Assembly (NCBI GenBank): GCA_014377445.1
Contig: JACMPP010000162.1
Coordinates: 1 to 64,000, forward strand
DNA length: 64,000 nt
From: Oligoflexus sp.
GTDB lineage: Bacteria > Bdellovibrionota_B > Oligoflexia > Oligoflexales > Oligoflexaceae
Direction: 5' to 3'
Part shown: piece after piece, positions 36,189 through 45,679 of the stretch
How the letters are laid out: the number at the start of each line of letters is the position of its first letter
Numbering within the stretch: position 1 is the first letter of the stretch
Position numbers and translations under genes: made by a program
The notes under the pieces: generated by a model
What the model was told of the DNA's origin: nothing
Databases searched by the model: none
What the model saw: only the letters and a program-made list of their open reading frames with translations

Positions 36189-36433
36189 GGGCGTGTTCTC
36201 CACGGACGTGAATAGCCTTGTCCCAAAATCTAGTGGCTCTGTCGACAGCTTGTTGCAGAAGCTGACTTTCCGCAAAGATTTTAGTGCCTTCCTGACTGCA
36301 AGGGAATCTTGAGAAGGCTTATCAATTCCCCTATAAGGAAGAATCAACGGCAACCCACGGGCAGATCATGGAATAATTTCAGCCCCCTAGGTATCAGGCG
36401 GGTTGCAGGCACTGAAAGGGCCAGACGGCCGAG

Positions 36434-36461
36434 TTGACAAGCTTTGAAGGCGTCTTATCTT
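36434..36461 (+). promoter_or_regulatory. Promoter of the rhomboid gene
   Basis: TTGACA (36434-36439) and TATCTT (36456-36461), 16 bases apart; a perfect -35 and a 4-of-6 -10. Same first 11 bases (TTGACAAGCTT) as the candidate lon promoter. The rest of the divergent gap 36189-36491 shows no gene. Confidence 0.5.
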
Positions 36462-36491
36462 TGTTTTGCCAAGCTCATGATGAGGTGTGTG

Positions 36492-37382
36492 ATGTCGAGC
36501 CCAGCGGACCAGTCCTCCGGCGATGAAGAAACAGATTCCGAAATAAAAAACGACAGTGAATTAAGTCCGGTGAGTCCGCTCATTATTGATCTGACTGACA
36601 AGATTCCGACTTCGGCATCTACTCCTCTGCCCTTTCTGGAAGAAGTCGCTCTCTCCCGCAAGATAGATCCTTCGGCAGCCCAGGGCGCCTCGCTCTTCAT
36701 ACTTCTCTTTACCATCATGAGCATTATCTCTTGGGAAAGCGGCCGCGAGTTTTTTGTCGCGACCCAGCAAAACGTCTTTCAGGACGGCGAATGGTGGCGT
36801 TTGCTCACCTCCCCTTTCGTCCACGCTGACTTCATTCACCTGCTCTCAAACTCGATGCTCTTCCTGGTCTTCGCAACTCTGCTCAATAATTATTTTGGAC
36901 GTTGGGCGTTTCCCGTACTCAGTGTCCTGGGAGCGGCCGCGACGGAAGCCATTGCACTCTTAACCTACGATCCAGAGGTTCGTCTGGTCGGTGCATCAGG
37001 AATGGTTTATCTCATGACGGGCATGTGGCTCGTTTATTTCGCGCGAAACTCGAGCTATCTTAAGCTCTCACACCGCCTCATGCGCATCTTTGCTTTTGTC
37101 CTTATCGTTCTCCTGCCGAGCACGATCGAAGCGAATGTCAGTTATAGAAGTCATGGCATCGGCTTTGCTTTAGGCGTTTTCATGGCCTGGATGTCCTTGC
37201 CCTGGATAAAACCCAAGCCGTTGAACCGTGAGGAATATTCAAGAGCGCAGGCGAAAGCGATGCGGCGCAAACGCTTTCTCGAGGAGGAAGACGACGTTCT
37301 CACTTACCTCGCTCTACGGGCCCAACCCAACCGCCAAAGCCTTCCGGATAGTGAAGGACAGCAACAAAATCCTCGGCTTTAA
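36492..37382 (+). CDS. Rhomboid family intramembrane serine protease
   Basis: 296 residues from ATG at 36492, with GAGG six bases upstream. A charged cytoplasmic N-terminus of about 60 residues comes first, then six membrane helices. GEWWRLLTSPFVHADFIHLL (helix 2 with H-x-x-F-x-H-L), the active serine in RLVGASGMVYLMTG and the partner histidine in SYRSHGIGFALGV identify a rhomboid protease. It cleaves membrane proteins within the bilayer; the substrate is unknown. The long acidic C-terminus (KRFLEEEDDVLTYLALRAQP) is soluble. Its last 83 bases overlap the 3' end of the MoeB-like gene on the other strand. Confidence 0.9.
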   Translation: MSSPADQSSGDEETDSEIKNDSELSPVSPLIIDLTDKIPTSASTPLPFLEEVALSRKIDPSAAQGASLFILLFTIMSIISWESGREFFVATQQNVFQDGEWWRLLTSPFVHADFIHLLSNSMLFLVFATLLNNYFGRWAFPVLSVLGAAATEAIALLTYDPEVRLVGASGMVYLMTGMWLVYFARNSSYLKLSHRLMRIFAFVLIVLLPSTIEANVSYRSHGIGFALGVFMAWMSLPWIKPKPLNREEYSRAQAKAMRRKRFLEEEDDVLTYLALRAQPNRQSLPDSEGQQQNPRL

Positions 37383-38385
37383 GTCGTTTCAAAGCCTGGC
37401 GCGACCTGACTCCGCTTTGACAGTAGATCACCGTCGGCCCGGAGATTTTCTCTGGGATGAGACCTTGATTGAGCTTAGACAGAGGCCAATGCAAAGCATT
37501 CGGCACACGGCCCTGGTCCCACTCCCCCTGCTCCCTCACATCGATCCAACGATAGTTTTGCCAATCCCTCGCCAGATTCGGAACGGCTTCCGTTTCAAGC
37601 GCACAGGATAGATCGAGCTCAGGCAAGACAATATCTTCCCTCGCCCGACTGCAAACCGGACAATCCGGATCTTTGGGCAGGCGATTGATCGTTTGAGTCA
37701 TGGTCGCTGCATCAAAGCTCAGGAGTCGGCCTAACAGGGTTTCGTGATGGACTGGCAGTCGATCCTTCATGAGGAGAATGAGTTTCATCACCTCAAGAGC
37801 CTGAATGCTGCCGATCACACCCGCCAGCGCTCCCAGTACACCGGCTTCCGCACAATTGGGTATCGCCTCGCGCGGCAGCCTTGGAAAAAGACAGCGGTAG
37901 CAAGGACCACGCTCCGCCCAGAACACCGAGGCCTGGCCTTTAAAGCGAAGTATGGAACCGTAGACCAAAGGTCGATTCAGCTTCACACACAGATCGTTGA
38001 GTAGGTATTTCGTTTCGAAGTTATCGCTCGCATCAACGATGATTTCGTAGTCTTTCGCAATGTCTTCGGCGTTTTGGTTGTCGAGAAAAACCGGATGGAG
38101 AACACATCGTACGTCGGGGTTCAACGCTTCGAGATTGTTCTTGGCAATCGTGACTTTTGTTTGACCGATGTCAGGCGTCTGAAAGAGGATCTGTCGCTGA
38201 AGATTGGAGAGGCTGACACGATCGGCATCCACCAATCCCAGACAACCCACACCCGCAGCCGCGAGATAGAGCGCCAGAGGGGAACCCAGACCACCCACCC
38301 CGACGATAAGGACTTTAGCCTCTGCAAAAGCAGCCTGACCTTCTTGTCCCAAATCGGCTAACACAGTTTGACGAGCGTAACGCAT
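37300..38385 (-). CDS. moeB: MoeB/ThiF-type adenylyltransferase fused to rhodanese
   Basis: 361 residues. An E1-like domain (residues 1-250) has VLIVGVGGLGSPLALYLAAA, the ATP/adenylate site NLQRQILF and ASDNFETKYLLND, and zinc cysteines CYRC and CPVC. The rhodanese domain (270-361) has WIDVREQGEWDQGRVPNALH and the active Cys in IYCQSGVRS. Such proteins (MoeBR/MoeZ type) adenylate and then thiolate the C-terminus of MoaD/ThiS/CysO-like proteins for molybdopterin, thiamine or cysteine synthesis. Which carrier is used is not shown here. Standing alone. Confidence 0.9.
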   Translation of the reverse strand: MRYARQTVLADLGQEGQAAFAEAKVLIVGVGGLGSPLALYLAAAGVGCLGLVDADRVSLSNLQRQILFQTPDIGQTKVTIAKNNLEALNPDVRCVLHPVFLDNQNAEDIAKDYEIIVDASDNFETKYLLNDLCVKLNRPLVYGSILRFKGQASVFWAERGPCYRCLFPRLPREAIPNCAEAGVLGALAGVIGSIQALEVMKLILLMKDRLPVHHETLLGRLLSFDAATMTQTINRLPKDPDCPVCSRAREDIVLPELDLSCALETEAVPNLARDWQNYRWIDVREQGEWDQGRVPNALHWPLSKLNQGLIPEKISGPTVIYCQSGVRSRQALKRLKAEDFVAVLHYPEGFGGWVGPVERGK

Positions 38386-38658
38386 CCATCGCCCTCCTCA
38401 GGATAAGGTTTTACGGGAATCGGAGTTCGACCGCCAGGATTCAAGAGAAAAGTCAATTACGACCATGGATTACCACTCCCGAATAGAATGGATCCAGAAT
38501 TTTTTGACGGATCGAAGCGGCTTTTTCAAAAATTAACCGAGCTTGTCTTAGAATTTTAAGGTCAAGACGTGCTAAATTTATTTTTGGGTTCGCCTCACTT
38601 GAGTCGCAACGCAACTCGTGACCCATTTCTATCACGTGCCTTTAGCCTCGGGACCGCT

Positions 38659-39717
38659 ATGAACGAGAAAATGATTTCTTTCCGGGATTTCTTAAAACAG
38701 CGTTTGCAGCCGCTCACGGAAAATTTAAATCAAACTCTCTTTAACGCCGATTTTCTTTCGGAGGTCGTACTTCTGCTGGCGAATTATCAGGAGGAGGGCA
38801 TTAACCTCTTTCCCGTCATTTTCATGACGGATAAGCAGGAAGACCTGACGAAGTATCTGGCTGCCCGGGAACTCATCGCGATCGGCAGCGGCCCGGTTCA
38901 TCGCGATACATTCACACGCGCCTTCAAACATTGCGCCCCTCTCGCCGAAGACCGGCTTTGGGCGGTTTATATCACGGTCGAAGGCGCCTCGATTAAATAC
39001 GGCATCTTTCGCTCCGACTCCTCGCCTCTCGTGCCGACGGTGTATGAGCGCCTCCGGGCTATGACCGAAGCCGAGAGTTCCATCGTAGGCCTCACGCGCC
39101 TTGGCGGCAATTTTGTTGAGCTGAGAACGGGGAGCGGCCTCAAGCAGTACATCAACGTCTCCGGCTCCGACGAGGAAGACTATCACCCGGGTCGTGTCAT
39201 TCGCAATTTCGTGGATGGCGTGGTACGTGAGTCCGACGATCGTATCAAACCCATGCTTCGCTCCTTTTATTATCGAGTCGGCATGGACGTGATGCATGGT
39301 TCTCACGGCAGCCTGGTTGGTATCCTTGGCAAAGGTCAAAAAATTCCGGATATTCTGGAAGACGGCATTCATCTCGCACCTCGTATCGATGTCGGGAAAG
39401 CGATTCTTTCGCTGATCGATGGAACAGAAGACCGGGATGCCTATCTCAAACTCTATTCCTACACACTGCTCCTGCGTAAGTTAACCTGGATGGACGGCAT
39501 CACGCTCCTCGATACTGAGGGCGGAATTCTTGCTTACAACTGCTTCATCAAAACCTCAGCCCTCCGCCCGCAGGATGCCATCATCGGTGGCGCCCGGCGC
39601 AGAGCCTTTGAGCATATGCAGAATAACGTTCCGGGACTTCTCTCAGGCTGTCTCTACAAATCCCAGGATGGTCATATTGAGTTTCGGGGCCTGGGTCCGG
39701 GCGTGGCTACTAGCTGA
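38659..39717 (+). CDS. DisA_N-like (diadenylate cyclase-like) protein with N-terminal sensor region
   Basis: 352 residues from ATG at 38659; GTG at 38569 with AAGGTC upstream is an alternative. The last 90 residues resemble the DAC/DisA_N nucleotide-binding domain: MDGITLLDTEGGILAYNCFI in the place of DGA-V, and IIGGARRRAFEHMQN in the place of GTRHRAA. Both motifs are changed (DGI; G-ARRR for G-RHR), so c-di-AMP synthesis is doubtful. The first 260 residues form an unrecognised, mixed fold that recalls the sensor regions found before DAC domains in some proteobacteria. Soluble. A terminator follows. The family call is moderately certain. Confidence 0.6.
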   Translation: MNEKMISFRDFLKQRLQPLTENLNQTLFNADFLSEVVLLLANYQEEGINLFPVIFMTDKQEDLTKYLAARELIAIGSGPVHRDTFTRAFKHCAPLAEDRLWAVYITVEGASIKYGIFRSDSSPLVPTVYERLRAMTEAESSIVGLTRLGGNFVELRTGSGLKQYINVSGSDEEDYHPGRVIRNFVDGVVRESDDRIKPMLRSFYYRVGMDVMHGSHGSLVGILGKGQKIPDILEDGIHLAPRIDVGKAILSLIDGTEDRDAYLKLYSYTLLLRKLTWMDGITLLDTEGGILAYNCFIKTSALRPQDAIIGGARRRAFEHMQNNVPGLLSGCLYKSQDGHIEFRGLGPGVATS

Positions 39718-39744
39718 TCAAAATCTTACAGTCAGGTAGAACTC

Positions 39745-39776
39745 GAGCGGGCCTATGAGGTTCCGCTCTTTTTTTT
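39745..39776 (+). terminator. Terminator after the DisA_N-like gene
   Basis: Arms GAGCGG (39745-39750) and CCGCTC (39763-39768), loop of 12, followed directly by eight T residues. Confidence 0.8.
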
Positions 39777-39958
39777 CACGCCGGATCTTCAGCATCCAAT
39801 TCGAAAGGCCGGCTCCTTCCCTGCCGCCTTCCAGCTCTTTGACAGAATTCACAAAGGAGACGTACCCAACCGCTTTTACTGCTTTTTCAAGCGCTTTAAT
39901 AATATTGTCTAAGATAAATCAAAAATCAGCCGAATGATTAACAATTATAGGAGACTAT

Positions 39959-42046
39959 GTGAAAGTTCGGCCGCCCCAACTCCCTAGCCTGCGCGATACT
40001 CTCGACGAGTATCGAGAGCTTCAGACCAGCCGAGAAGCTGCGTTTGATGAGATTGCTATGGCCGCCGCCGCTTTCTGCGCAACGCCTTATGCATCGATCC
40101 ATCTCCTTAGCAACGAAGGTCTCTGGTCGAAAGCCCACTGCGGACCGGACGCCTCTGCCGGCACTCTCTTCGCCGCCCTGCTCCGAACGCAAAGCCCTTG
40201 TCTTAAGGTGGTTACGACCGGCAAAAGCCTGGTTCTTCCCGATCTCACAATTGTTCCCGAATGGATGGCCCATCCGATTGGCAAGCAAAAGCCCTTCATC
40301 AAAGCCTATCTGTCCGTCCCTCTCTTAAATCCAGATGGCCTCGTGATCGGGACCATTTGCGTTTTGGATTGGAAAAAGCGCAGTTTCGGGGGCAAGCATC
40401 TCAAACAGCTCGAATTCCTCGCGCGCCAAACGGCGAATCTGGTGGAACTCCGCAAGACTTCCTCCGCTTATCACGCCCTGCAAAAGGAACTGACGATCCA
40501 GCATCAGAATCTTATGGAAACGAAGAAGGTTCAAAGAGAGTTTCTTTCCCACCTGAGCCACGAGATGGCCACGCCTTTGAATTCGATTCTGGGCCTCAGC
40601 GAACTGCTAAGCGACGGCGCCCTGGAGGCCCGGCCGCAGGAAGCGGCTCTGCTGAACAACCTGAAAAAGAGCAGCCATTACCTGATCGAGACATTCAATT
40701 CGCTCCTGGAGCATTCTAAAATAGAATCGGGCCAGCTCCGACTCAATCCATCGTTCTTTGATCTCAAAGAATTTACCCTTGAGACGATTGCACCCTTTGA
40801 ACTCCTGGCCCGAAGCCGAGGCCTTGATTTTAAGGTTGGGATCGATCTGCCCTCAGCCCATTCCAATCTCTGTCAAGGCGACAAAGTCCGTCTTCGTCAG
40901 GTGCTCAATAATCTCTTGAACAACGCCTTGAAATTCACCGAAAAAGGCTCCATCACACTACAGCTCGAATGCAGCGATACACGCGGCAACGAAAGCCTCA
41001 TGTCCTTTCGTATCACCGATAGTGGCATCGGCATCCCGCGCGATCAGCATTCCAAGCTTTTTGAACCCTATTCTCAGGTGTCGGGCGATCTAAGCAAAGG
41101 CGGAAGTGGTCTGGGCCTAAGCATATGCAAAAAAATCGTTGAGAGTATGGATGGCCAGATCGGGCTGGAAAGCGAAGCGAATAAAGGCTCAACCTTCTGG
41201 TTTATGCTGCCTTTGAAAACAACGCAGGGAAACCTCAGCCTTCAGACTCCGTTCCAGGCGGTTGCCGCTGCCGTGGCTTCAGACCGTATCACGAATCCCG
41301 TTCGCGCCCTGGAAGGCCTGGTTCTCCTTGTGGAAGACAACGCATTGAGTAGCGCTGTGACCGAGTCTTTTCTGGAGAAAACGGGCCTGGAACTGCGAGC
41401 GGCGGCGACGCTCGCAGAAACTCTCTATCTCCTCGACACCCATGATTTCGATCTCATCCTGCTCGACCTTCATCTCGGTTCAGTTCCTCCGGAAACTTTG
41501 CTAAAGGAAATACGGCAAAAATCTTCGGCCCCGGTCATCGCGATCAGCGGCTCCGATATTGGCTGGCAAAAGAGCTTTGAACTCGAGATCGACGATGCTC
41601 TGCAAAAGCCCTTCGCCAAAGAAGCACTCTTGCAAAAGCTCCAGCTGTGGCTCAGCGATACTAACGATAAGAATCATCTGATTAGGGAATGGGAAGACCG
41701 CCTTCTCAAACTTGCCGAACAATGTGGCTCTGACTTTCTGGTGAAAACCATATACAGCTTCGTCGAGCGGCACCCGCCCGAACTGCAGAAATTACATCGC
41801 TATCTTGAAGAAGGCCAATGGGATAAACTGGAACTGACTGCTCATTCGATGAAGTCGACTCTTGCCACTCTCGGCCTTATGCAGCTAGCGCGATTGAGTC
41901 AGGAACTGGAAGAACTGGCCTCAAGCGAAGACCTACAGCTACTTACGCCGCTCCTCGATCAGTTCCAGATGGCTTCGAGAAAGACTTATCATCTGCTGGT
42001 CCGTTATGTGGAACATGAATTTTTATCCTGTGAGAAAGCCTCATGA
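39959..42046 (+). CDS. Hybrid sensor histidine kinase with GAF, receiver and HPt domains
   Basis: 695 residues, GTG start with AGGAGA upstream. GAF domain (about 20-170: [35 protein letters not shown]), coiled linker, HisKA with phospho-His201 in [15 protein letters not shown], HATPase ([49 protein letters not shown]), receiver domain with Asp503 in LILLDLHLG, and a C-terminal HPt with His629 in [14 protein letters not shown] soluble multistep phosphorelay kinase without transmembrane segments; its signal is unknown. The stop overlaps the start of a lipoprotein gene by four bases (ATGA). Confidence 0.95.
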   Translation: MKVRPPQLPSLRDTLDEYRELQTSREAAFDEIAMAAAAFCATPYASIHLLSNEGLWSKAHCGPDASAGTLFAALLRTQSPCLKVVTTGKSLVLPDLTIVPEWMAHPIGKQKPFIKAYLSVPLLNPDGLVIGTICVLDWKKRSFGGKHLKQLEFLARQTANLVELRKTSSAYHALQKELTIQHQNLMETKKVQREFLSHLSHEMATPLNSILGLSELLSDGALEARPQEAALLNNLKKSSHYLIETFNSLLEHSKIESGQLRLNPSFFDLKEFTLETIAPFELLARSRGLDFKVGIDLPSAHSNLCQGDKVRLRQVLNNLLNNALKFTEKGSITLQLECSDTRGNESLMSFRITDSGIGIPRDQHSKLFEPYSQVSGDLSKGGSGLGLSICKKIVESMDGQIGLESEANKGSTFWFMLPLKTTQGNLSLQTPFQAVAAAVASDRITNPVRALEGLVLLVEDNALSSAVTESFLEKTGLELRAAATLAETLYLLDTHDFDLILLDLHLGSVPPETLLKEIRQKSSAPVIAISGSDIGWQKSFELEIDDALQKPFAKEALLQKLQLWLSDTNDKNHLIREWEDRLLKLAEQCGSDFLVKTIYSFVERHPPELQKLHRYLEEGQWDKLELTAHSMKSTLATLGLMQLARLSQELEELASSEDLQLLTPLLDQFQMASRKTYHLLVRYVEHEFLSCEKAS

Positions 42047-42738
42047 AGCCTCTATACCTTCTCCTCGTTTCGAGCTTTCTGTTCGCGTGTAACGCCTATC
42101 GGACCAGCCCGGAAAGTGAAGTCCTTTTTACCAAGCAGGATCTGACCAAACCTGGGTTTGTCGTCAGTCCCATCATCGATCTCACGCCAGGTAATACAAC
42201 TTCCGTCGCCGACGCCAACGCATTCGACACGATCCTGACCAATACCCTTAAAGAGCAGTGGAAAAAAGTCTCGCTCCTCTCGGTCACTGATATCACCCAG
42301 ATCCTTGATGGAGAACAGGTTGAAGACTGGCGCGATGCATTGAAAAAGGAAAAAGCCGATAAGGGGTCCGAGTCGACCCTAAAACTGCTGAAAAAACTCA
42401 CAATCCAGGGCAAGTCATACCCGTCTCAGGCACTCCTGCCAGGCGTGCTGCAAAATTCGGTGAGCTGCGGGCACAAAGAGCCTCTCTCGACTTATCTCAG
42501 TCCGAAACCTCAAGGCCCCAAAGCCTACTGTCAGAGAGTGATGAAGATGCGTTTTCGCATCATGGATCTTGAGAACTCCGAGATTCTCTGGAACGGTATT
42601 GTTTATGCAACACAGGAAACCACCACGCCTTCGAGTCACAAAGATAGCGAAGAGGATCCGGTGATCGACCCGCCTTCGACTCAAGCTTTGATCCGCGAGT
42701 GTTTCTCGAACTTCGCCAAACAGTTTGCCGAAAAATAG
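42043..42738 (+). CDS. Lipoprotein of unknown function coupled to the hybrid kinase gene
   Basis: 231 residues. Lipobox in LVSSFLFACNAY. The mature part starts with a Thr/Ser-rich stretch and has a helical-beta region (NAFDTILTNTLKEQWKKVSL, LSVTDITQILDGEQ) resembling lipoproteins that read periplasmic stress. Cysteines at VSCGHK, AYCQRV and RECFSN. Translationally coupled to the hybrid histidine kinase (ATGA overlap), so a link to that signalling pathway is plausible. It meets the DUF4105 gene tail to tail with no gap. Confidence 0.6.
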   Translation: MKPLYLLLVSSFLFACNAYRTSPESEVLFTKQDLTKPGFVVSPIIDLTPGNTTSVADANAFDTILTNTLKEQWKKVSLLSVTDITQILDGEQVEDWRDALKKEKADKGSESTLKLLKKLTIQGKSYPSQALLPGVLQNSVSCGHKEPLSTYLSPKPQGPKAYCQRVMKMRFRIMDLENSEILWNGIVYATQETTTPSSHKDSEEDPVIDPPSTQALIRECFSNFAKQFAEK

Positions 42739-44619
42739 TTAGTAGTAGCGGTAGAAACCCAAGCCAAATTCCTGGCTGTCGCTGTTCCGCTTCCCATCCA
42801 GATAAATCTCCCAGACCGAATCGATCGAATAGCGAAAGGACTGCGACCATTGGCCGAGCCATGGCCGGACTTCGCTTGCATAGCAGCGCTCAAGACTCAG
42901 TTCACTGAACGACACCAGGCGTTTGCCGAGACTGTATCGACCGCCCGCACTGAGCCCCGGACATGCCCAGAGCTCGCCCCGCTCGGCTTTCAATCGCGTA
43001 TTAAAAAAGCCAAAGAGATAATGATCTCTATCCAAAGCCGCATAAGCCTGTCCGATGGAAGCGGAAAGGTTCAACCGCTTCGATTCAGTATTTTCATAAT
43101 TGAACTGCATCTGCCAGGACCAGGGAAATCGCCCGGAACGACTGGGATTGAATGAGAGGATATGGAAAATTTCAGCACTTCGGATGCGCAGCTTACCGCC
43201 TTCCTCCACCGCAATTTTCGAGCGTCCCAACTCAATGCTCAGTTCAGGCGGATAGCCGATGGCAGGCGAGATGAGATCGTGGGGACCCGGACGATACTCC
43301 AAGAGCATCTCCGCTTTCTCTTCAAAAAAGCCGAGCCCAAGGCCCCAGCGTTGCCCCTTATGGCCCAGGTGAGGCGCTTCGTCCTCAGGCGTTGCAAACT
43401 GAGTCATCGGCGGGGTGTTGAGCTTACTCCGCGCCTCGAGCACCCGTTCGTAGAGAAGGGCATTCTTAACCGGCTTTTTGGAGCCGTAGAGACTTTCATC
43501 AAATTCAATAAAGGCCAGAGCCGCATCGAGCAGCAAGGCCTTGCGATCGGGAATCAAAGCCTGAAAGCCTGGAAAATCGTCAGTCTGCATCGTCTGCATT
43601 TCCAAAAGCAACGCCCGTTCGGATAGACTCAGCACTTTGTACTGAGCCAGATAACGGCTGCGCGTGGAGGGTCGATAGACGATTTCGCTCACCAGATCTT
43701 TTTCTTCCATGACGATGCGCACCGTGTCACTGGGATGCACCCAAAAGCCAAGCTTATGGCTGAGGTCGAGGGTGGGTCTTGCGCTCTGGATAAGGAAGAG
43801 GAGAACCGCACTGCAGTTTTCGTCGAAAAAATAGTAGTCGATGCGCTGCGGGGCGAGCTCCCAAAGGCTGGCCATCATCGCGCGCGTCTCGACTTCCGTA
43901 AAATTGAGATCGTATTCCCAAAGATCGCGACTTTCAGCATTCGCATACTCCTGCACCTTGGAATAGTAGGGCATGATTGCAAACTTGCCGGGAAAGCTGC
44001 CGGTCAGACCCATGATGGAATAGAGCATGGGGATGTCGGTGGTCGGCTCAGCCGCGAAGTTTACGGCTTTGTCGAGCAAAGGAGCTGACGTCGCCGTGCC
44101 TCGTCTCAGGCGTAGAAAAGTATGGCCCATCATCGACGAGGGATTATTGAGGAAATAAGACGAGAAGATAAGGGACACGGCCTTAGGTTTGGCAAAGGCA
44201 AGCCAGGCCTCATAATCGGGACAAGGCGCGGACGCAAAGCGCAACTCTGGGCGATTGCGACGAACCCATTCACTGCGAGCCGGAAAACGACAGGCGATGC
44301 GATCGGCCTCAGGTTTTTTGGGATCGTCTCGTTTGAGCGCTTCCATGAAAGCTGTCAATTCGTGATCGGAATCGTAAGCGCCATCTTTGGCCAGAAAGAA
44401 CTCGGGGCTATCGACAAGACTGGTCTCGCGCGTGAAGGTTCGATTCGAATAATAGAGCAGATGACGCCAACTGCTGCGAGCGGTTGTGCCTTGGGTTTCA
44501 GCTCTTAATGCGGGAAGACAAAAGAGTAGCTGGAGATGAAAAATGACAGTCACAGTAAAGAGAAACAGGGCCCCGCGAAGGACCCTGCTCTTACAGGACT
44601 TTAGATAAGTCTTGTGCAT
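42739..44619 (-). CDS. DUF4105 (LnB-type) outer-envelope protein
   Basis: 626 residues with an N-terminal hydrophobic segment (ALFLFTVTVIFHLQLLFCLP) acting as signal or anchor. The conserved DUF4105 core is visible: SSYFLNNPSSMMGHTFLRLR and RIDYYFFDENCSAVLLFLIQ. In this family the Cys and His suggest a papain-like or NlpC-like fold. The C-terminal 200 residues alternate in beta strands (WGLGLGFFEEKAEMLLEYRP, FRYSIDSVWEIYLDG), as in a barrel. The start at 44619 overlaps the previous gene by 19 bases and has AAGGCGG only about 13 bases upstream. Last gene of a three-gene operon with the DUF3015 pair. Confidence 0.8.
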   Translation of the reverse strand: MHKTYLKSCKSRVLRGALFLFTVTVIFHLQLLFCLPALRAETQGTTARSSWRHLLYYSNRTFTRETSLVDSPEFFLAKDGAYDSDHELTAFMEALKRDDPKKPEADRIACRFPARSEWVRRNRPELRFASAPCPDYEAWLAFAKPKAVSLIFSSYFLNNPSSMMGHTFLRLRRGTATSAPLLDKAVNFAAEPTTDIPMLYSIMGLTGSFPGKFAIMPYYSKVQEYANAESRDLWEYDLNFTEVETRAMMASLWELAPQRIDYYFFDENCSAVLLFLIQSARPTLDLSHKLGFWVHPSDTVRIVMEEKDLVSEIVYRPSTRSRYLAQYKVLSLSERALLLEMQTMQTDDFPGFQALIPDRKALLLDAALAFIEFDESLYGSKKPVKNALLYERVLEARSKLNTPPMTQFATPEDEAPHLGHKGQRWGLGLGFFEEKAEMLLEYRPGPHDLISPAIGYPPELSIELGRSKIAVEEGGKLRIRSAEIFHILSFNPSRSGRFPWSWQMQFNYENTESKRLNLSASIGQAYAALDRDHYLFGFFNTRLKAERGELWACPGLSAGGRYSLGKRLVSFSELSLERCYASEVRPWLGQWSQSFRYSIDSVWEIYLDGKRNSDSQEFGLGFYRYY

Positions 44620-45182
44620 TGAGTGGTCAATACCGCCTTGTAGCCCTGCAAAATCGCGTCAGCTTCAGAAGCCTTGTAGATTTGCTTGTAGTTGTCTTTG
44701 GAAACGCTGGCAAACTGATCGGCCTGGCAACCCAGGAGGTCAGCAAACGCAGTCAGTGTTTCGCCTTTGCCGCTTACAGCTTCACGTTTCAAGGAAACGA
44801 GATTGGCTTCGATGAAAACTTTTTGTTCCATCGCGGTGGCTTTAGCGCCTGGCTTACAGTGAAGGGTCCCAAAGGAAATACCGAAGGTTTGAGAACCGGC
44901 TGTTCCGTTGGTGGTCGCAGCAAAGACTTGAATGAAACCGTTGTCTTTGATCAGTTCCGAACCGAGTCCACAACCAGCCATACCGTAGCCAGCTTGGTAT
45001 TCAGAAACTTCCGCAGGTGCTTCCGACTTGGCGGGAGCAGCAGAAGCAGCTTCTTCAACAGGAGCGGCCTGCTCGGTCGGTGGGGCCTTCTTAGCTTTTT
45101 TCTTAGATGCCGGCTTCGCCAGAAGCATGCTTGGCATAAGCAATACTGAAAGAGCGAGAAGGCGAGATGTCGTGAGTTTCAT
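44601..45182 (-). CDS. DUF3015 exported protein (long copy)
   Basis: 193 residues. Signal peptide MKLTTSRLLALSVLLMPSML, then a Lys/Ala/Pro-rich spacer of about 40 residues, then the DUF3015 domain: YGMAGCGLGSELIKDNGF, IQVFAATTNGTAGSQTFGIS and a second GTLHC. It shares GxAGCGLGS and NGTxGxQTFGIS with the next gene but has an extra spacer. The family is found in deltaproteobacteria and gammaproteobacteria; no function is known. AAGGGGCG precedes ATG. It lies between its shorter paralogue and the DUF4105 gene, overlapping the latter. Confidence 0.85.
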   Translation of the reverse strand: MKLTTSRLLALSVLLMPSMLLAKPASKKKAKKAPPTEQAAPVEEAASAAPAKSEAPAEVSEYQAGYGMAGCGLGSELIKDNGFIQVFAATTNGTAGSQTFGISFGTLHCKPGAKATAMEQKVFIEANLVSLKREAVSGKGETLTAFADLLGCQADQFASVSKDNYKQIYKASEADAILQGYKAVLTTQCTRLI

Positions 45183-45196
45183 GATGCGCCCCTTGA

Positions 45197-45679
45197 TTAG
45201 ATCAGGTTAGAACAAGCGTTTTGCAGTTCAGCGTTCTTTTTAAGCGTAATTTTTGTAGCTTCCAGAACCGCAATGGCTCCTGGAGATTTAAAAATTTGTG
45301 CTTCCTCAGATTTGGCGACGTTTTTGAAGCTGGAGTAGGACGCAGCGTTGCAACCCAGGACTTCTGCGTAACCCTTCAAATACTCGCCATCGCCTTTGAC
45401 CATGTCACGGCGAAGGTTTTCGAGATTCTCGCGAACAAAATGCTGTTGTTGCTCGAGCGCTGCCGCTTTGTTAATCGGCAGGCAGTTCGACGTTCCGCTG
45501 GAGATACCGAAGGTTTGATTCCCGCTGGTACCGTTCAACGTAGCTGCAAGGATCTGTACAAAATCGTCACTTTTGACGACGAGCGATCCCAGTCCACAAC
45601 CGGCCATTCCGTAATTTTTACCAAACGCACTGCCTTGGCTTAAAAGCAGCGCAAGTGGCGCAAGATGCCATAGCTTCAT
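45197..45679 (-). CDS. DUF3015 exported protein (short copy)
   Basis: 160 residues. Signal peptide MKLWHLAPLALLLSQGSAFG, then directly NYGMAGCGLGSLVVKSDDFV and QILAATLNGTSGNQTFGISS with Cys at GCGLG, SNCLP, LGCNA and NACSN. A close paralogue of the following gene, which adds a spacer; the two probably arose by tandem duplication. GGAGACAATGT precedes ATG. First gene of the operon DUF3015-DUF3015-DUF4105. It is probably periplasmic or associated with the outer envelope; activity unknown. Confidence 0.85.
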   Translation of the reverse strand: MKLWHLAPLALLLSQGSAFGKNYGMAGCGLGSLVVKSDDFVQILAATLNGTSGNQTFGISSGTSNCLPINKAAALEQQQHFVRENLENLRRDMVKGDGEYLKGYAEVLGCNAASYSSFKNVAKSEEAQIFKSPGAIAVLEATKITLKKNAELQNACSNLI

